49,636 nt of DNA, taken from Myxococcus llanfairpwllgwyngyllgogerychwyrndrobwllllantysiliogogogochensis (lineage in GTDB: Bacteria; Myxococcota; Myxococcia; Myxococcales; Myxococcaceae). Location: assembly GCF_006636215.1 (NCBI RefSeq), contig NZ_VIFM01000059.1, forward strand, positions 1-49,636, written 5' to 3'. Below the pieces are notes generated by a model that made no database searches, was not told where the DNA came from, and worked only from the letters and a program-made list of their open reading frames with translations. A program made the position numbers and the translations under genes. Shown piece after piece: positions 8,452-17,451 of the stretch; within the stretch, counting starts at the first letter, position 1; each line of letters starts with the position of its first letter.

Positions 8452-10220
8452 GGGCGCAGCACCAGATGCACGGTCTGCCCCTGGCCATCGATGGCGCGGA
8501 CCAGGACCTCGAAGTCGTCAGAGACGGCCAGCGCCTCCACGAAGCGATAGCCCGCCTTGGTCAGCTCCTCGGGTGCCACCTGCGACAGCGGGACGCTCTT
8601 CTTGCCGTCCGGCGTGGAGATGAAGGCCGCCTGCGTCTTGCCATCCTCGGAGGTAGCGGTGCCCACGGCCCAGCCGCTGGTGTTGAGGGACACGGCCTTC
8701 CCCGACACGAAGCCCTCGGGCAGGGGCAGCCACTGCACGCCCTCCTTCGAGGACCAGCGGAAGGGCCTCAGCTTCTTGTCGGAGCCGCGCACCGTTCCCA
8801 GCACCTGGCCCACGTCGTTGAGCGCGGTGACTTCCGACTCCTCGTCCACCAGGACCTGCTGCTCCTTGCGGACGATTCGCACCGCGCGCGCGCCCTTGCT
8901 GGTCGCCACGGTCGACGCGGACTCGCCCAGGGCGTTGAAGAAGATGCGGCCGGACGCGAGCCCCGCCAGCCCCTCGTGCTTCATGGGGCCCACCTCGTCC
9001 ACCAGGTACACGGTGTCCTTGTCATCCGGCCAGCGCACCAGCGGCGTGCCATGGGCATTGCCCAGGAGCGCCTCGTAGCCGTCCACCCACAGCTCCGCGC
9101 CTGACTTCACCGTGCTGGACTTCAGGCGGAACGCGCTGGGGCCCTTGGACGTGTACGCGGTGCCGAAGACATCGCCACTGCCATTGACGCCCTTCACCTC
9201 CACGCGGTCCGCCTTGAGCACCTCCTGGAGCGGATATGCGACCGACTTCGCGGTGATCAGCGTGTCCGACTCCTGGTTCGCCAGCCGCGCCACCAACGCA
9301 CCCCCATTCAGCAGGAAGCGCGGAATGGAGGACGCTGGCAGAAACTGCCAGTACTTGAAGGGGAACACTTCGACGATGCACTTGAAGACCGCGACCTTGA
9401 GCGTCTGGCGGATTCCTCCCGACGAGGCCTGGATGACGGTGGGACCGGACCAGTCCGGGGGCAGCCGCATGGTGAAACGCGCGGTGCGCTGGGCCTCGGG
9501 GACCCGCACGTTGAGCACGCCCACGCTCGCGTCCACGCTCAGCAACTCCACCAGCGCCCCTCCCGTGGGCGCGGGGCTGCTCAGCGTCACCTCGCCAATC
9601 AGCTCCGTCGGGTCCGGCGACTGGCAGCGGTTGGTGGACGTCAGCACGCGAACCGAGGCCAGGCGCGGACGGGGCACACCCGCGTAGGCCACGAACTGGC
9701 GGACCGTCACCGGCTCCGTCCAACCGACCTTGATGATGATGTCCGTGTAGCCGTCCACCCAGACCTGGCTGCCGGAGGTCAGCACCAGCTCCACGTTGTG
9801 CGGACACGAGGAGTGGGCACAGAACGGGTCATCCGCGCCGCGCACCTGCCGGGCAAAGGCCTTCAGCGTGCCGCGCACTCGCGTGACGCTGTTGGCGCCT
9901 CCCAGGTAATAGGGGCTCGGGAGCGTGTCGTCGAAGGTCCAGGTCAGCACGTTGCCGGAGCGCGAGCCGTACAGGTGCAGCACCAGGTCCGAGTTGATGC
10001 CGAAGTCGCGCGCGGGGACGTTGAGGTTCAGCGACCCGGGCGCCTTGGGCAGCAGCCAGTAGCCCGTGGCGTAGTCATTGCCCTTCACATGGATGCGAGC
10101 CGCGTTGAGGCGCACGTTCGTCCCGCGCCGCACGTCATCCAGGACGTCCGCCTGGGCCACCGGAGTCAACCAGAGGCCGAGCAAGGCCAGCAGGCCCAGC
10201 CTGTTCAAAATGCGTTTCAT
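8448..10220 (-). CDS. Large secreted protein with HAF-like repeats
   Basis: A 590-residue protein with GAGG in front of the ATG and a Sec signal peptide (MKRILNRLGLLALLGL... ending AQA). The first half is beta-rich and unrecognised, with phrases such as WVDGYTDIIIKVGW and LWVDGYEALLGNA suggesting a repeated element. The C-terminal 200 residues contain HAF-type repeats (LNDVGQVLGTVRG, FRWSSKEGVQWLPLP, LNTSGWAVGTATSEDG), an extracellular beta-propeller-like repeat. It is 51 bp downstream of the HEAT/LLTP-like gene and overlaps the Cys-rich lipoprotein gene by four bases, so the genes are probably translated together. Function unknown; a surface or secreted partner is likely. Confidence 0.8.
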   Translation of the reverse strand: MKRILNRLGLLALLGLWLTPVAQADVLDDVRRGTNVRLNAARIHVKGNDYATGYWLLPKAPGSLNLNVPARDFGINSDLVLHLYGSRSGNVLTWTFDDTLPSPYYLGGANSVTRVRGTLKAFARQVRGADDPFCAHSSCPHNVELVLTSGSQVWVDGYTDIIIKVGWTEPVTVRQFVAYAGVPRPRLASVRVLTSTNRCQSPDPTELIGEVTLSSPAPTGGALVELLSVDASVGVLNVRVPEAQRTARFTMRLPPDWSGPTVIQASSGGIRQTLKVAVFKCIVEVFPFKYWQFLPASSIPRFLLNGGALVARLANQESDTLITAKSVAYPLQEVLKADRVEVKGVNGSGDVFGTAYTSKGPSAFRLKSSTVKSGAELWVDGYEALLGNAHGTPLVRWPDDKDTVYLVDEVGPMKHEGLAGLASGRIFFNALGESASTVATSKGARAVRIVRKEQQVLVDEESEVTALNDVGQVLGTVRGSDKKLRPFRWSSKEGVQWLPLPEGFVSGKAVSLNTSGWAVGTATSEDGKTQAAFISTPDGKKSVPLSQVAPEELTKAGYRFVEALAVSDDFEVLVRAIDGQGQTVHLVLRP

Positions 10221-10271
10221 GAAGACCTCGAATGCGTGGAGTGATTGAGACAGGGAGAGAAAGGCCGAGGC

Positions 10272-12188
10272 TCAGCCGTCGCGCTGCGCGGAGGACTGGG
10301 CCATGAGGGACATGATGCGAGCACGCAGGGAGGACTGCTGCCCCGGGCGCAGCGCGAGGGCCTGGAGCATCTGGTAGATGGGCGCGCTGCCATCGAGCCG
10401 GTGGGTGATGACGTTCAGCAATGTGGACTCCGCGCCGGACGCGAGCTGGCCGGAGACGACCCAGGCCCGCAGCCGCTCCAGGTCCGCCGCGTCCAGCGCG
10501 CGCGCATCCAGGGCGTCGAGCAGCGCGGACTGCACCGCGCGGTCCTTCTCGAAGCCGAGCGAGTCCAGCAGCATGCGCGTGGCCACTTCCTGCGGCGCGC
10601 GACGCAGCGACTCCGCCGCGGCGGCGCGCACCTCCGCCGACTCCGCGCGCAGGTGGGGCCCCGCCTGGTCCAGCACGGACTCCAGGCCGGTGTTGCCCAG
10701 CGCGCGCAGCGCATGCGTGCGGTCCTCGTCGCTGCGTGCATCGCGCAGCGCGGCCTCCAGCGGACGTGCGTACGTCGCCACCTCCGGGTCACCCGGAGAC
10801 AGGTGCGAGATGACGCCCCCCAACGCGTACGCGGACGCCCGCTCGGTTCCCACGTCGTTCGCCGCGCGCGCCTGGGCGTTCATCGCGGTGAGCATCCGCC
10901 CCGTCTCCGGCTCGGGCTCGCGGAGAAAGCCGGCGCGCTGCACCATCAGTCCGAAGGAAGCCTCGTGCTCACGGGCCGCCGGCGACTGGAGCAGCGCGCG
11001 CATCGTGGCCTGGGCCTCCGCGTGGCCCGCCCCCGCCAGCAGGTCCATGGTGAGCTCGCGCAGTCCTGGCGACACCCCCTTGCGCTGGAAGCGCACCGCC
11101 AGCTCCCGCACACGCTCGGGCTCCAGCTTGAGCGCGGCGATGGCGCGGCGCACGAAGCCGTCCAGGCCGGCAATGGCCTCGGCGCTCGTCGCGGAGGAGA
11201 GCACCTGGAGCACCCGGTCCATCGTCATGCCATCGGCCTGGCTGCGCAGCAGGGCGACCTCCGGGTCCCCCTCGAACGCAATCTGCGCGGGCTGGCGGAT
11301 GATGGTCTTCTCCCCACCCGTCGCCAGCAGCGGCTTGAGCTGGCGGGAGGCGAACTCCACGCGCAGCCGCATCCGGCGCGACATCAGCGCGCCGCCGTCG
11401 GTCCGCGAGGCATCCAGGGACTCGTCGTGGAACACGCCGGCCATGCGGCCCTCCGGGGTGCGCTCGAAACGCGTGAGCGAGCGGAGGTCCTGCTGGAAGG
11501 GGGCGTTGCCACCCGCGGCCCGCAGCTTCTGGTAGCGCGAGCGACGGCGCGTCAGTCGCGCGTCACCGTCACCCTCGAAGCGGAAGTGGGCCTCCACGTC
11601 GCCCGTCTGGGTGGACTCGACGGCGCTCCACTCGGCGGCGTCACGCAGCTCGGTGGGGAACAGTTCGGCGGCGAGCGTCTGCGTGAGCTGACGGAACATC
11701 GGCGGCTCGGCCTCCGAGAAGCGCACGGCCAGCAGCGCGCCCCGCGCATCCAGCTCCACCCACGCGGAGGCAGTCTGGGGAAGGTGCGCCGCCACGGCGG
11801 CCGCGTCGGGCAGGAGGACCTGGCCGGACAGGACGGCCTCGTGTCGCTCCAGGGACTTCAGCGCCAGGTGCAGGCGCGTGCCGGTGGGGCGCACCTCGAG
11901 CGCCTGGAGCGTCAGCGAGCCTTCCAGGTGCAGCGTGCCATCGAGCGTCGAGGACTCGCCGGCGGAGGGCAGTGGCAGCGACACGCGCTGGAGGTCGTCC
12001 CAGACGAAGCGGTAGACGCGCTCCTCGCCCTGGGTCCACTGGTAGAGGGGCAGCCGAGAGTCGCTCACCACGGACGCGGTGTCGGCGCCAGGCGTGGTGG
12101 GGCGCGTGAAGTACCAGGCGGACAGCGAGCCGGTGAGCAGCAGGGTGGACAGCACGGCCGTGCGGACGGCGAGCCTCGGGCGACGCAT
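10272..12188 (-). CDS. Exported HEAT-type helical protein resembling the vitellogenin/LLTP N-terminal module
   Basis: A 638-residue protein with GGAG six bases before the ATG and an N-terminal hydrophobic segment (residues 8-26) that acts as signal or anchor. Residues about 47-300 are beta-rich (YQWTQGEERVYRFVW, LHLEGSLTLQALEVRP, TRLHLALKSLERHE), followed by a helical array from about 310 to 620. The array contains HALRALGNTGLESVLD at residues 492-507, close to the ALKALGN(A/T)G signature of the vitellogenin/apolipoprotein B/MTP helical domain, and AAAESLRRAPQEVATRML. The order beta-barrel then alpha-superhelix is that of large lipid transfer proteins, which carry lipids in animals. This assignment rests on pattern recognition and needs a profile search. 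Plain HEAT repeats are the alternative. Confidence 0.7.
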   Translation of the reverse strand: MRRPRLAVRTAVLSTLLLTGSLSAWYFTRPTTPGADTASVVSDSRLPLYQWTQGEERVYRFVWDDLQRVSLPLPSAGESSTLDGTLHLEGSLTLQALEVRPTGTRLHLALKSLERHEAVLSGQVLLPDAAAVAAHLPQTASAWVELDARGALLAVRFSEAEPPMFRQLTQTLAAELFPTELRDAAEWSAVESTQTGDVEAHFRFEGDGDARLTRRRSRYQKLRAAGGNAPFQQDLRSLTRFERTPEGRMAGVFHDESLDASRTDGGALMSRRMRLRVEFASRQLKPLLATGGEKTIIRQPAQIAFEGDPEVALLRSQADGMTMDRVLQVLSSATSAEAIAGLDGFVRRAIAALKLEPERVRELAVRFQRKGVSPGLRELTMDLLAGAGHAEAQATMRALLQSPAAREHEASFGLMVQRAGFLREPEPETGRMLTAMNAQARAANDVGTERASAYALGGVISHLSPGDPEVATYARPLEAALRDARSDEDRTHALRALGNTGLESVLDQAGPHLRAESAEVRAAAAESLRRAPQEVATRMLLDSLGFEKDRAVQSALLDALDARALDAADLERLRAWVVSGQLASGAESTLLNVITHRLDGSAPIYQMLQALALRPGQQSSLRARIMSLMAQSSAQRDG

Positions 12189-12265
12189 GAAGGACTCCAG
12201 GAATCAGACTGAAGAGGACTGGGAAGGAGCCACCCCGGCATGCCCGCACCGGGGTGGATGGAAGG

Positions 12266-12301
12266 GGGTCCGGCCCCTTCTCGAAGGGAGGGACCGGACC
12301 C
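12266..12301 (-). terminator. Strong hairpin between the first and second gene of the exported-protein series
   Basis: Arms GGGTCCGG / CCGGACCC (8 bp perfect) continue into a partly paired CCCCTTC / GAAGGGAGGG stem. It lies just past the stop of the minus-strand gene ending at 12318. It could end that transcript or lower the expression of the downstream genes. Confidence 0.55.
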
Positions 12302-12317
12302 GGACCCGCACGTGTGG

Positions 12318-14507
12318 CTAGAAGAGCTGCGCCACCGGCACGGTCACCTGCTGGGTGTAGATGTTGTGCTTCATGCCGAACCCGCTCCAGCTGAAGATGG
12401 GGAACTCCGCGTGGGCCGGCCCCAGCTCGGCGTAGAGCATGATGCGGCCGTCGAGGAAGCGCGCCTCGATGTCGAGCTTCGACGTGAGCCGCAGGAACAG
12501 CGTGTTCGGGTTCGTCGGGTGCGAGCCCGAGCTCAGGTAGAGGCCGATGTCGCTGTAGAGCGGCAGGTTCACGCGGGTGAGGACCACCTCGCCGCGCACG
12601 GCCACCTGGAACTGGGGAATGCCGATGCCCACGGAGGCGAAGCCGTTGACCGTGAGGTAGGGGGTGACGGTGCCGAACAGGTCCACGCCCAGCAGGTCCG
12701 CCGCGCAGTCACGGGTGACGGCCCCGCCGAGGGAAATCTTGATGCCCGTCTCCGCGGAGACGCCGCCCTTGACGGTGACGGGGATGAACCACACCAGGAA
12801 GGTGGTGGACGCCTGGGCGGCGTCGCTCTTGAAGAAGGGCTTGTCCTCCGCGAAGGTGATGCGCAGCGGGTAGTGCATGTCGTGGTTGTAGACACTGAGG
12901 CCCAGCACGCGAGCGCCCAGCTGGAGCCGGATGCCGTTGCCCTCGGTGCCCGCGCCGCCGTGGACGTGGACGACCTCGAACGGCGTGGGGCTGAACACGT
13001 TCACATACGCGTTGAACTCCGCGTAGAGCCGCGCGTTGTAGTCACACCACGGGCCCGCGAATCCGAACCCCTTCGCCTTCAGGTCCGCGCCCGGCGCGGT
13101 GATTTCCCAGCCCGCCTTGTAGTCGTAGCCACCGCCGAACATGCTGTCGCCGGAGTAGCCACTGTCGCCGTGCTCACCGCCGTGACGCACCAGGCCCGAG
13201 GACGGGTCCACCGGCACATCCAGCGCCGCGATGTGCGCGCCGTAGATGTTCAGGTACTGGGTGAGCAGCGAGGAGCTGAGCGTGTAGTCCTTCTGCTTCA
13301 GCGTGGAGAGCTTGAGCAGGTCCGCGTTGCGAACGAAGCTCTGCTCGCTGAAGTCGTTGCCCGTCAGGTTCAGACAGGCCTGCAGGTCCGCGGCGCGGCG
13401 CGGCGCCATGGCGGCCTCGAGCTGCCCCTTGTAGCGGCGCGGGCTCCAGTCGCAGGACGTCACGTTCGAAGTGTCCAGGCAGCCCTGCTCCTGGGCCTTC
13501 ACCAGCCGCTCCTCGATGGCCTTGTCGAGCATGTAGAGGTGCTCGCCCACCTGATTGTTCAGCTCCTTCGGGTCCTGGTCCTGCTTCTTGAAGATGAGGA
13601 CGGCCTGCTGCCACTCGGCGTAGACGGCCTCGCGCCGGCGCAGCAGGGCGGTGAAGACCTCCTGCTCCTCCTGACGCACGGTGAGCACGTCATCGGGGGT
13701 CTTGCTGAGCTGCTTGCTCATCGACTCGTGCCAGGCGTCCGTCGGCGTGGCCCACTTGCGGGCCTCCTCGTTGTTGGCCAGGGACGCGGCCTCGCTGGTG
13801 AACTCGTAGCCATTGATGCCGTCCGGGTACGGGCCCGGAGCGAACTCGAAGTACGCGTTCTTGGCCACCGCCTGGTCCGCCCAGATGGGCGCCAGCTTCT
13901 TCTGGTCGCGGCTGTAGAGCGTGCGGTTGGCGATTCCGTTCGCGCCGTACGCCGCGTTGAAGAGCGCGCGGTAGTCATCACCGTACTGGCCCGCCAGCCG
14001 CTCGAAGCGGCTGTAGCCCAGGTACTTCTCGTCCACGAACTCCTGGCACGACGTGATTTGCGTTCCGTTCTTGTCCCAGGCCTCCAACTGGATGAGGTAC
14101 GCCTTCTCCGCCTTGGTCAGGTTCTCCAGCCGCTTGCGGTAGAGCACCTGGCCCTTGAGCACCTGGCCCGCGAGCCCCTGGTCCATGCCGGTGAAGCGGG
14201 TGGTGCCCAGCTTGACGGGCTGGGTCGCCACCGTCGCCGTCTTGCCACCGAGTTCCTCCGGCAACAGCACTACCTTCTTGGCCGCCAGTTCCCAGCGCGC
14301 CTTCCACTCCGACTCCGTGAGGTCCTGGCAATACGCGTCGTGGGCCTGGCCGCAACTGCTCGAGCGGTAGTCCACGTTCGCGCACTGCTCGAGCACCGGC
14401 GTCGGGCAGTCGGCCGCGAGACTCGCGGGCGCCGCCAGAATCGTCGCCGACAATCCGGCCCAACGCAGCGGGCTCCCCAACAGACCCACCTTCATCCCCT
14501 TGGTCAT
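12318..14507 (-). CDS. Large secreted protein of unknown family
   Basis: A 729-residue protein; the start at 14507 (MTKGMKVGLL) is preferred because AAGGA lies upstream and it gives a clean signal peptide ending about residue 32 (APASLAA). The mature N-terminus is Cys-rich (CPTPVLEQC, SSSCGQAHDAYC). Residues about 40-400 are helical and charged with possible coiled coils (VLTVRQEEQEVFTALLRRRE), and the C-terminal 300 residues are beta-rich with Gly/Val/Thr strands such as TVNGFASVGIGIPQFQV, suggesting a barrel or open beta sheet. No family is recognised. It heads the four-gene exported series, with a terminator-like hairpin before the next gene. Confidence 0.78.
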   Translation of the reverse strand: MTKGMKVGLLGSPLRWAGLSATILAAPASLAADCPTPVLEQCANVDYRSSSCGQAHDAYCQDLTESEWKARWELAAKKVVLLPEELGGKTATVATQPVKLGTTRFTGMDQGLAGQVLKGQVLYRKRLENLTKAEKAYLIQLEAWDKNGTQITSCQEFVDEKYLGYSRFERLAGQYGDDYRALFNAAYGANGIANRTLYSRDQKKLAPIWADQAVAKNAYFEFAPGPYPDGINGYEFTSEAASLANNEEARKWATPTDAWHESMSKQLSKTPDDVLTVRQEEQEVFTALLRRREAVYAEWQQAVLIFKKQDQDPKELNNQVGEHLYMLDKAIEERLVKAQEQGCLDTSNVTSCDWSPRRYKGQLEAAMAPRRAADLQACLNLTGNDFSEQSFVRNADLLKLSTLKQKDYTLSSSLLTQYLNIYGAHIAALDVPVDPSSGLVRHGGEHGDSGYSGDSMFGGGYDYKAGWEITAPGADLKAKGFGFAGPWCDYNARLYAEFNAYVNVFSPTPFEVVHVHGGAGTEGNGIRLQLGARVLGLSVYNHDMHYPLRITFAEDKPFFKSDAAQASTTFLVWFIPVTVKGGVSAETGIKISLGGAVTRDCAADLLGVDLFGTVTPYLTVNGFASVGIGIPQFQVAVRGEVVLTRVNLPLYSDIGLYLSSGSHPTNPNTLFLRLTSKLDIEARFLDGRIMLYAELGPAHAEFPIFSWSGFGMKHNIYTQQVTVPVAQLF

Positions 14508-14654
14508 ATGCAGCTTCGTCCTTGGTGTGAGGCCGGCTTCGGGCACGGCCCGCGCAGCCAGAGAGCACACGCTGTGCCGCGCGCTTCTCACTCGGGGACA
14601 CGAGCAGACACGCGGGCCAGACGAGGACCCCGGGACAACAAGGCGATGGGGGCC

Positions 14655-14671
14655 GTTGCCTGCGAGGCAAC
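14655..14671. repeat. Short perfect hairpin
   Basis: GTTGCCT / AGGCAAC with a 3-nt loop, flanked by G-rich and C-rich runs that can extend the stem. It lies in the 266-bp spacer between the sigma-factor gene and the exported-protein genes. It may be a second terminator for the sigma gene or a leader structure. Confidence 0.35.
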
Positions 14672-14717
14672 ACCCCACGCGTGACGAGGCACCAGGCCTC
14701 GACGACATGAGTGGGCA

Positions 14718-14743
14718 CCGGGCCTCTCGGTTCGAGGGCCCGG
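14718..14743 (-). terminator. Hairpin downstream of the sigma-factor gene
   Basis: CCGGGCCTC / GAGGGCCCGG, paired with one bulged base, 30 bp past the stop of the minus-strand sigma gene. There is no T-tract. Confidence 0.4.
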
Positions 14744-14773
14744 GCTCCGCCAGCCACGCATGGGTTCAGGGAA

Positions 14774-15331
14774 TCAGTGGCCTACGCGCTCGCACAAGCC
14801 CAGGCGCGCGTAGGTCCAGTCGCGTCGGACGGTGGCGGGAACCACGCCCAGCACCGCCGCGGTCTCCTGGATGCCCAGGCCCGCGAAGTAGCGCAGCTCC
14901 ACCACCCGGGCCAGCCGGGGCTTGAACGCCTCCAGCTCCACCAGCACCCGCTCCAGGTCCAGCACGTCGATGTCGACGCCGACCGGAACCTCGAAGACCT
15001 CGTCGCGAAGGAACAGCGGCTCGCGCCGCGCATCGCTCCGCCGGGCATTGCGCACCCGCACGCCCTCCACCAGCACCCGGCGCATCGCCTGGGCTCCCGC
15101 GCCCAGGAAGTGCTTGCGCCGGTCCGCATCCGCCACGTCCCCCGCGAGACGCAGCCAGATGTCTCGCAGGAGCATCATCGGACGCATGGAAAGGCGGGGT
15201 GACTCACCATTCATGTCCGAGTGCGTCATCTCTCGGAGCTCCTGGTACGCCACCCACCGCAGTGCATCCCGAGCCTCCGCGTTCCCGTTGCGAGCGCCGT
15301 CCAGCAGCGATGTCATCTCCGACATGCCCAT
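14774..15331 (-). CDS. ECF-type RNA polymerase sigma factor (TIGR02999/Sigma70_ECF-like)
   Basis: A 185-residue protein with start at 15331, supported by AGGAGG five bases upstream; the longer frame has no coding character. MTSLLDGARNGNAEARDAL and VAYQELREM correspond to region 2, and VVELRYFAGLGIQETAAVLG with ATVRRDWTYARLGL to the region 4 helix-turn-helix. This wording is typical of the ECF subgroup called Sig-70_X6 (TIGR02999). No anti-sigma factor gene is adjacent, which is usual for this subgroup. It is transcribed toward the four exported-protein genes and may control them; the spacing (266 bp with two hairpins) argues against a simple operon. Confidence 0.87.
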   Translation of the reverse strand: MGMSEMTSLLDGARNGNAEARDALRWVAYQELREMTHSDMNGESPRLSMRPMMLLRDIWLRLAGDVADADRRKHFLGAGAQAMRRVLVEGVRVRNARRSDARREPLFLRDEVFEVPVGVDIDVLDLERVLVELEAFKPRLARVVELRYFAGLGIQETAAVLGVVPATVRRDWTYARLGLCERVGH

Positions 15332-15693
15332 GGTGTCCTCCTGGGTCTCACATCCCATCGAGTCGCTTCGCCACGTCTGCCTACGATTTCGAACGAGGAC
15401 GCCCGCAAATCTTGAGAACAAAGAATTGTTTTTCGAGGATGCCGACAATTCCCTGCCCGGTGGGATGACCCAACCTGTGCTCTCAAGGTGGGTTGGCGCA
15501 ATGCGCGCTCGCAAGTATTTCTTATTTTTCTTGTTTATCTACATTTCCAAGGATGACTGGAATACGTTCGCGGCGCGGGCGCCCATGCGGGCTCCGCTGC
15601 GGGCGTGAGGACGACGTCGACCGCCCGACAGGCGAACGCCTCCCGCACCGGGCAGGCGCCCACGGCCACCAGGGAGTCGCGTCGCGGCGGACG
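15332..15693 (-). promoter_or_regulatory. AT-rich promoter region of the sigma-factor gene
   Basis: A 362-bp non-coding stretch. Two AT-rich blocks stand out in the GC-rich background, around 15410-15450 and 15508-15555. The first contains a perfect 7-bp inverted repeat GAATTGT / ACAATTC at 15423-15429 and 15445-15451, about 92-120 bp upstream of the sigma start, a possible operator. The remainder, 15560-15690, holds nothing I can name. Confidence 0.45.
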
Positions 15694-17451
15694 TCAGGCG
15701 GCGGGAAGCCAGAGCACGAAGCGCGCGCCGCGCCCGCGCACCCGCTCATGGCGAAGGTCTGCGCGCATGCTCCGCGCGAGCCGACGGCAGAGCGCCAGCC
15801 CCAGTCCCACGCCGGGCGCGGACTTCGCCGCCGTCTGCACGGACTTGGAGAACGGCTCGAAGAGCTTGCGCGCCGTGGCCACGTCCACGCCCGGCCCGTG
15901 GTCCCTCACCACCAGCCCCACCGTCGCGCCGCGCCGCTCCAGTTGCACGAGGATGCGCTTGTCCACCGCGCTCGCCGCGTACTTGGAAGCGTTGTCCACC
16001 AGGTTGAAGAGCACCTGCTCCACCGCCGACGGGTCCGTCAGCACCACCACGTCGGAAGGCACCTCCACGCACAGCGACATGCCCGCCTGGAGCGCGCGCT
16101 GAGAGAGCCGCTCCTCCATCCGGGACAGCAGCGTGCCCACCGCCACCCGCTCCAGCCTCGCGGGGGTGCGTCCCCGTTCGATGCGGGCATAGGCCAGCAC
16201 GTTCTCCACCAGGTGGCTCAGCCGCTCCGCCTCGCGGTGGAGGATGTCGAAGTATTCCTGGCGGCGCTCCGCGTCGGGGACCATCCCCGCCGACAGCATC
16301 TCCGTGTACATCCGGAACGTCGTCAGCGGCGTGCGCAGCTCATGCGTCACCGCCGAGACGAACGCGCCCCGCCGCTCGCTCAGCGACATCACCCCGCCCA
16401 GCAGCGACACCACGGCCACGCCCGCGAGCACCACGCCACTCCACGCCACCATCAACACCAGGGGCAGTGAGGACAGCGCGCCGGATGAGCCCTCCTCGCC
16501 GGGTGCCGCGCCCGGCACCAGCCGCACCGGCAGCGACGCCAGCAGTCGCCCCTCCCCCTTCGCTGTCTCGGAGCCCTTCACCGGCTCCAGCGTCGCGCCC
16601 GGCAGCAGGTCCTCCACCTTCCCCTGCAGCCAGCGCTGAAGCGCGGGCCAGTCCAGCCAGCAGCCCTGGAGATATTCCTGACCGTCGACCTGGACACGCC
16701 GGCCGAGCAGCAGGGCATCCCCCACCCAGATGGCCCGCATCTCCTCGACCACTTCGCGGGCGGCGACGTTCTCCGCCGGCGCCATGTTGCCGTAGCCCAC
16801 CAGGTTCTGGCTCGCGGCCTGGCGCGCGCTGCGGGAGCGCGCATCGAACTCGCTCGCGTTCTTCGTCCACTGGAGCGCGTCCCCCAGCTTGTTCCCACTC
16901 GCCCGCCGCGCCACGGGCTCCCCATCCGAGGGCGCACGCATCGCCAGCGCCTCCCTCACGTTGGCGCTCCGCAGCAGCAGCGACACGCGCTCCAGCCGCT
17001 CGCGCAGGACGTCCGCGTCGACCCCCGGGTGCGCCAGGTGGGCCAGGCTTCGCAGCTCGGGCTCCATCACCTGGGGCGAGGACACCTCGCCATCAGGCCC
17101 CATCTGGAAGTGAAGCAGGACGTGCTCCGGCGGGCCCGAGAGCAGGGGCGAGGCCACCCAGGCCTGGCCCCTGGCAAGGGGACGCCGCTGTCCGTCCAGG
17201 ATGCCGCGCGCGGGAGCCACGGCCGCATACGACTCCACCGCCACCGCGCTCTCACGTGCCACCAGCGGCAGCAGCTCCGAGTCGAGCCGCCACAGCGCCA
17301 GCCGCACGTTCTCCTCTCGCGCCGCGCTCTCACGTGCCTGACGGTCCGTGCGGTCCAACCGCAAGGCGAAGACGGACAGCCACACCACTCCGGCCAGGGC
17401 GAGCAGCAGACAGGCGCTCACCGCGAGCCAGACACGCCAGGAGCGAATCAT
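15694..17451 (-). CDS. Membrane sensor histidine kinase
   Basis: A 585-residue protein. Transmembrane helices at about residues 7-30 and 328-352 enclose a roughly 300-residue periplasmic sensor domain that is not recognised. The HisKA box has phospho-acceptor His370 in VSAVTHELRTPL; the catalytic domain shows the N box (NLVDNASKYA, Asn487 region), DHGPGVD at 517-523 and GVGLGLALC near 547-555. It autophosphorylates and passes phosphate to the response regulator encoded just upstream, which it overlaps by four bases (ATGA), so the two are translationally coupled. The sensor signal may involve the VWA protein encoded first in the operon. Confidence 0.93.
   Translation of the reverse strand: MIRSWRVWLAVSACLLLALAGVVWLSVFALRLDRTDRQARESAAREENVRLALWRLDSELLPLVARESAVAVESYAAVAPARGILDGQRRPLARGQAWVASPLLSGPPEHVLLHFQMGPDGEVSSPQVMEPELRSLAHLAHPGVDADVLRERLERVSLLLRSANVREALAMRAPSDGEPVARRASGNKLGDALQWTKNASEFDARSRSARQAASQNLVGYGNMAPAENVAAREVVEEMRAIWVGDALLLGRRVQVDGQEYLQGCWLDWPALQRWLQGKVEDLLPGATLEPVKGSETAKGEGRLLASLPVRLVPGAAPGEEGSSGALSSLPLVLMVAWSGVVLAGVAVVSLLGGVMSLSERRGAFVSAVTHELRTPLTTFRMYTEMLSAGMVPDAERRQEYFDILHREAERLSHLVENVLAYARIERGRTPARLERVAVGTLLSRMEERLSQRALQAGMSLCVEVPSDVVVLTDPSAVEQVLFNLVDNASKYAASAVDKRILVQLERRGATVGLVVRDHGPGVDVATARKLFEPFSKSVQTAAKSAPGVGLGLALCRRLARSMRADLRHERVRGRGARFVLWLPAA

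Noticed and set aside
10245..12212. Long plus-strand frame opposite the HEAT/LLTP-like gene
   Set aside because: It is Gln/Arg/His-rich low-complexity sequence typical of antisense frames in GC-rich genes; the minus strand has a signal peptide, domain pattern and ribosome binding site.
12240..14684. Long plus-strand frame opposite the 729-residue secreted protein
   Set aside because: Same antisense composition; no start signal or domain.
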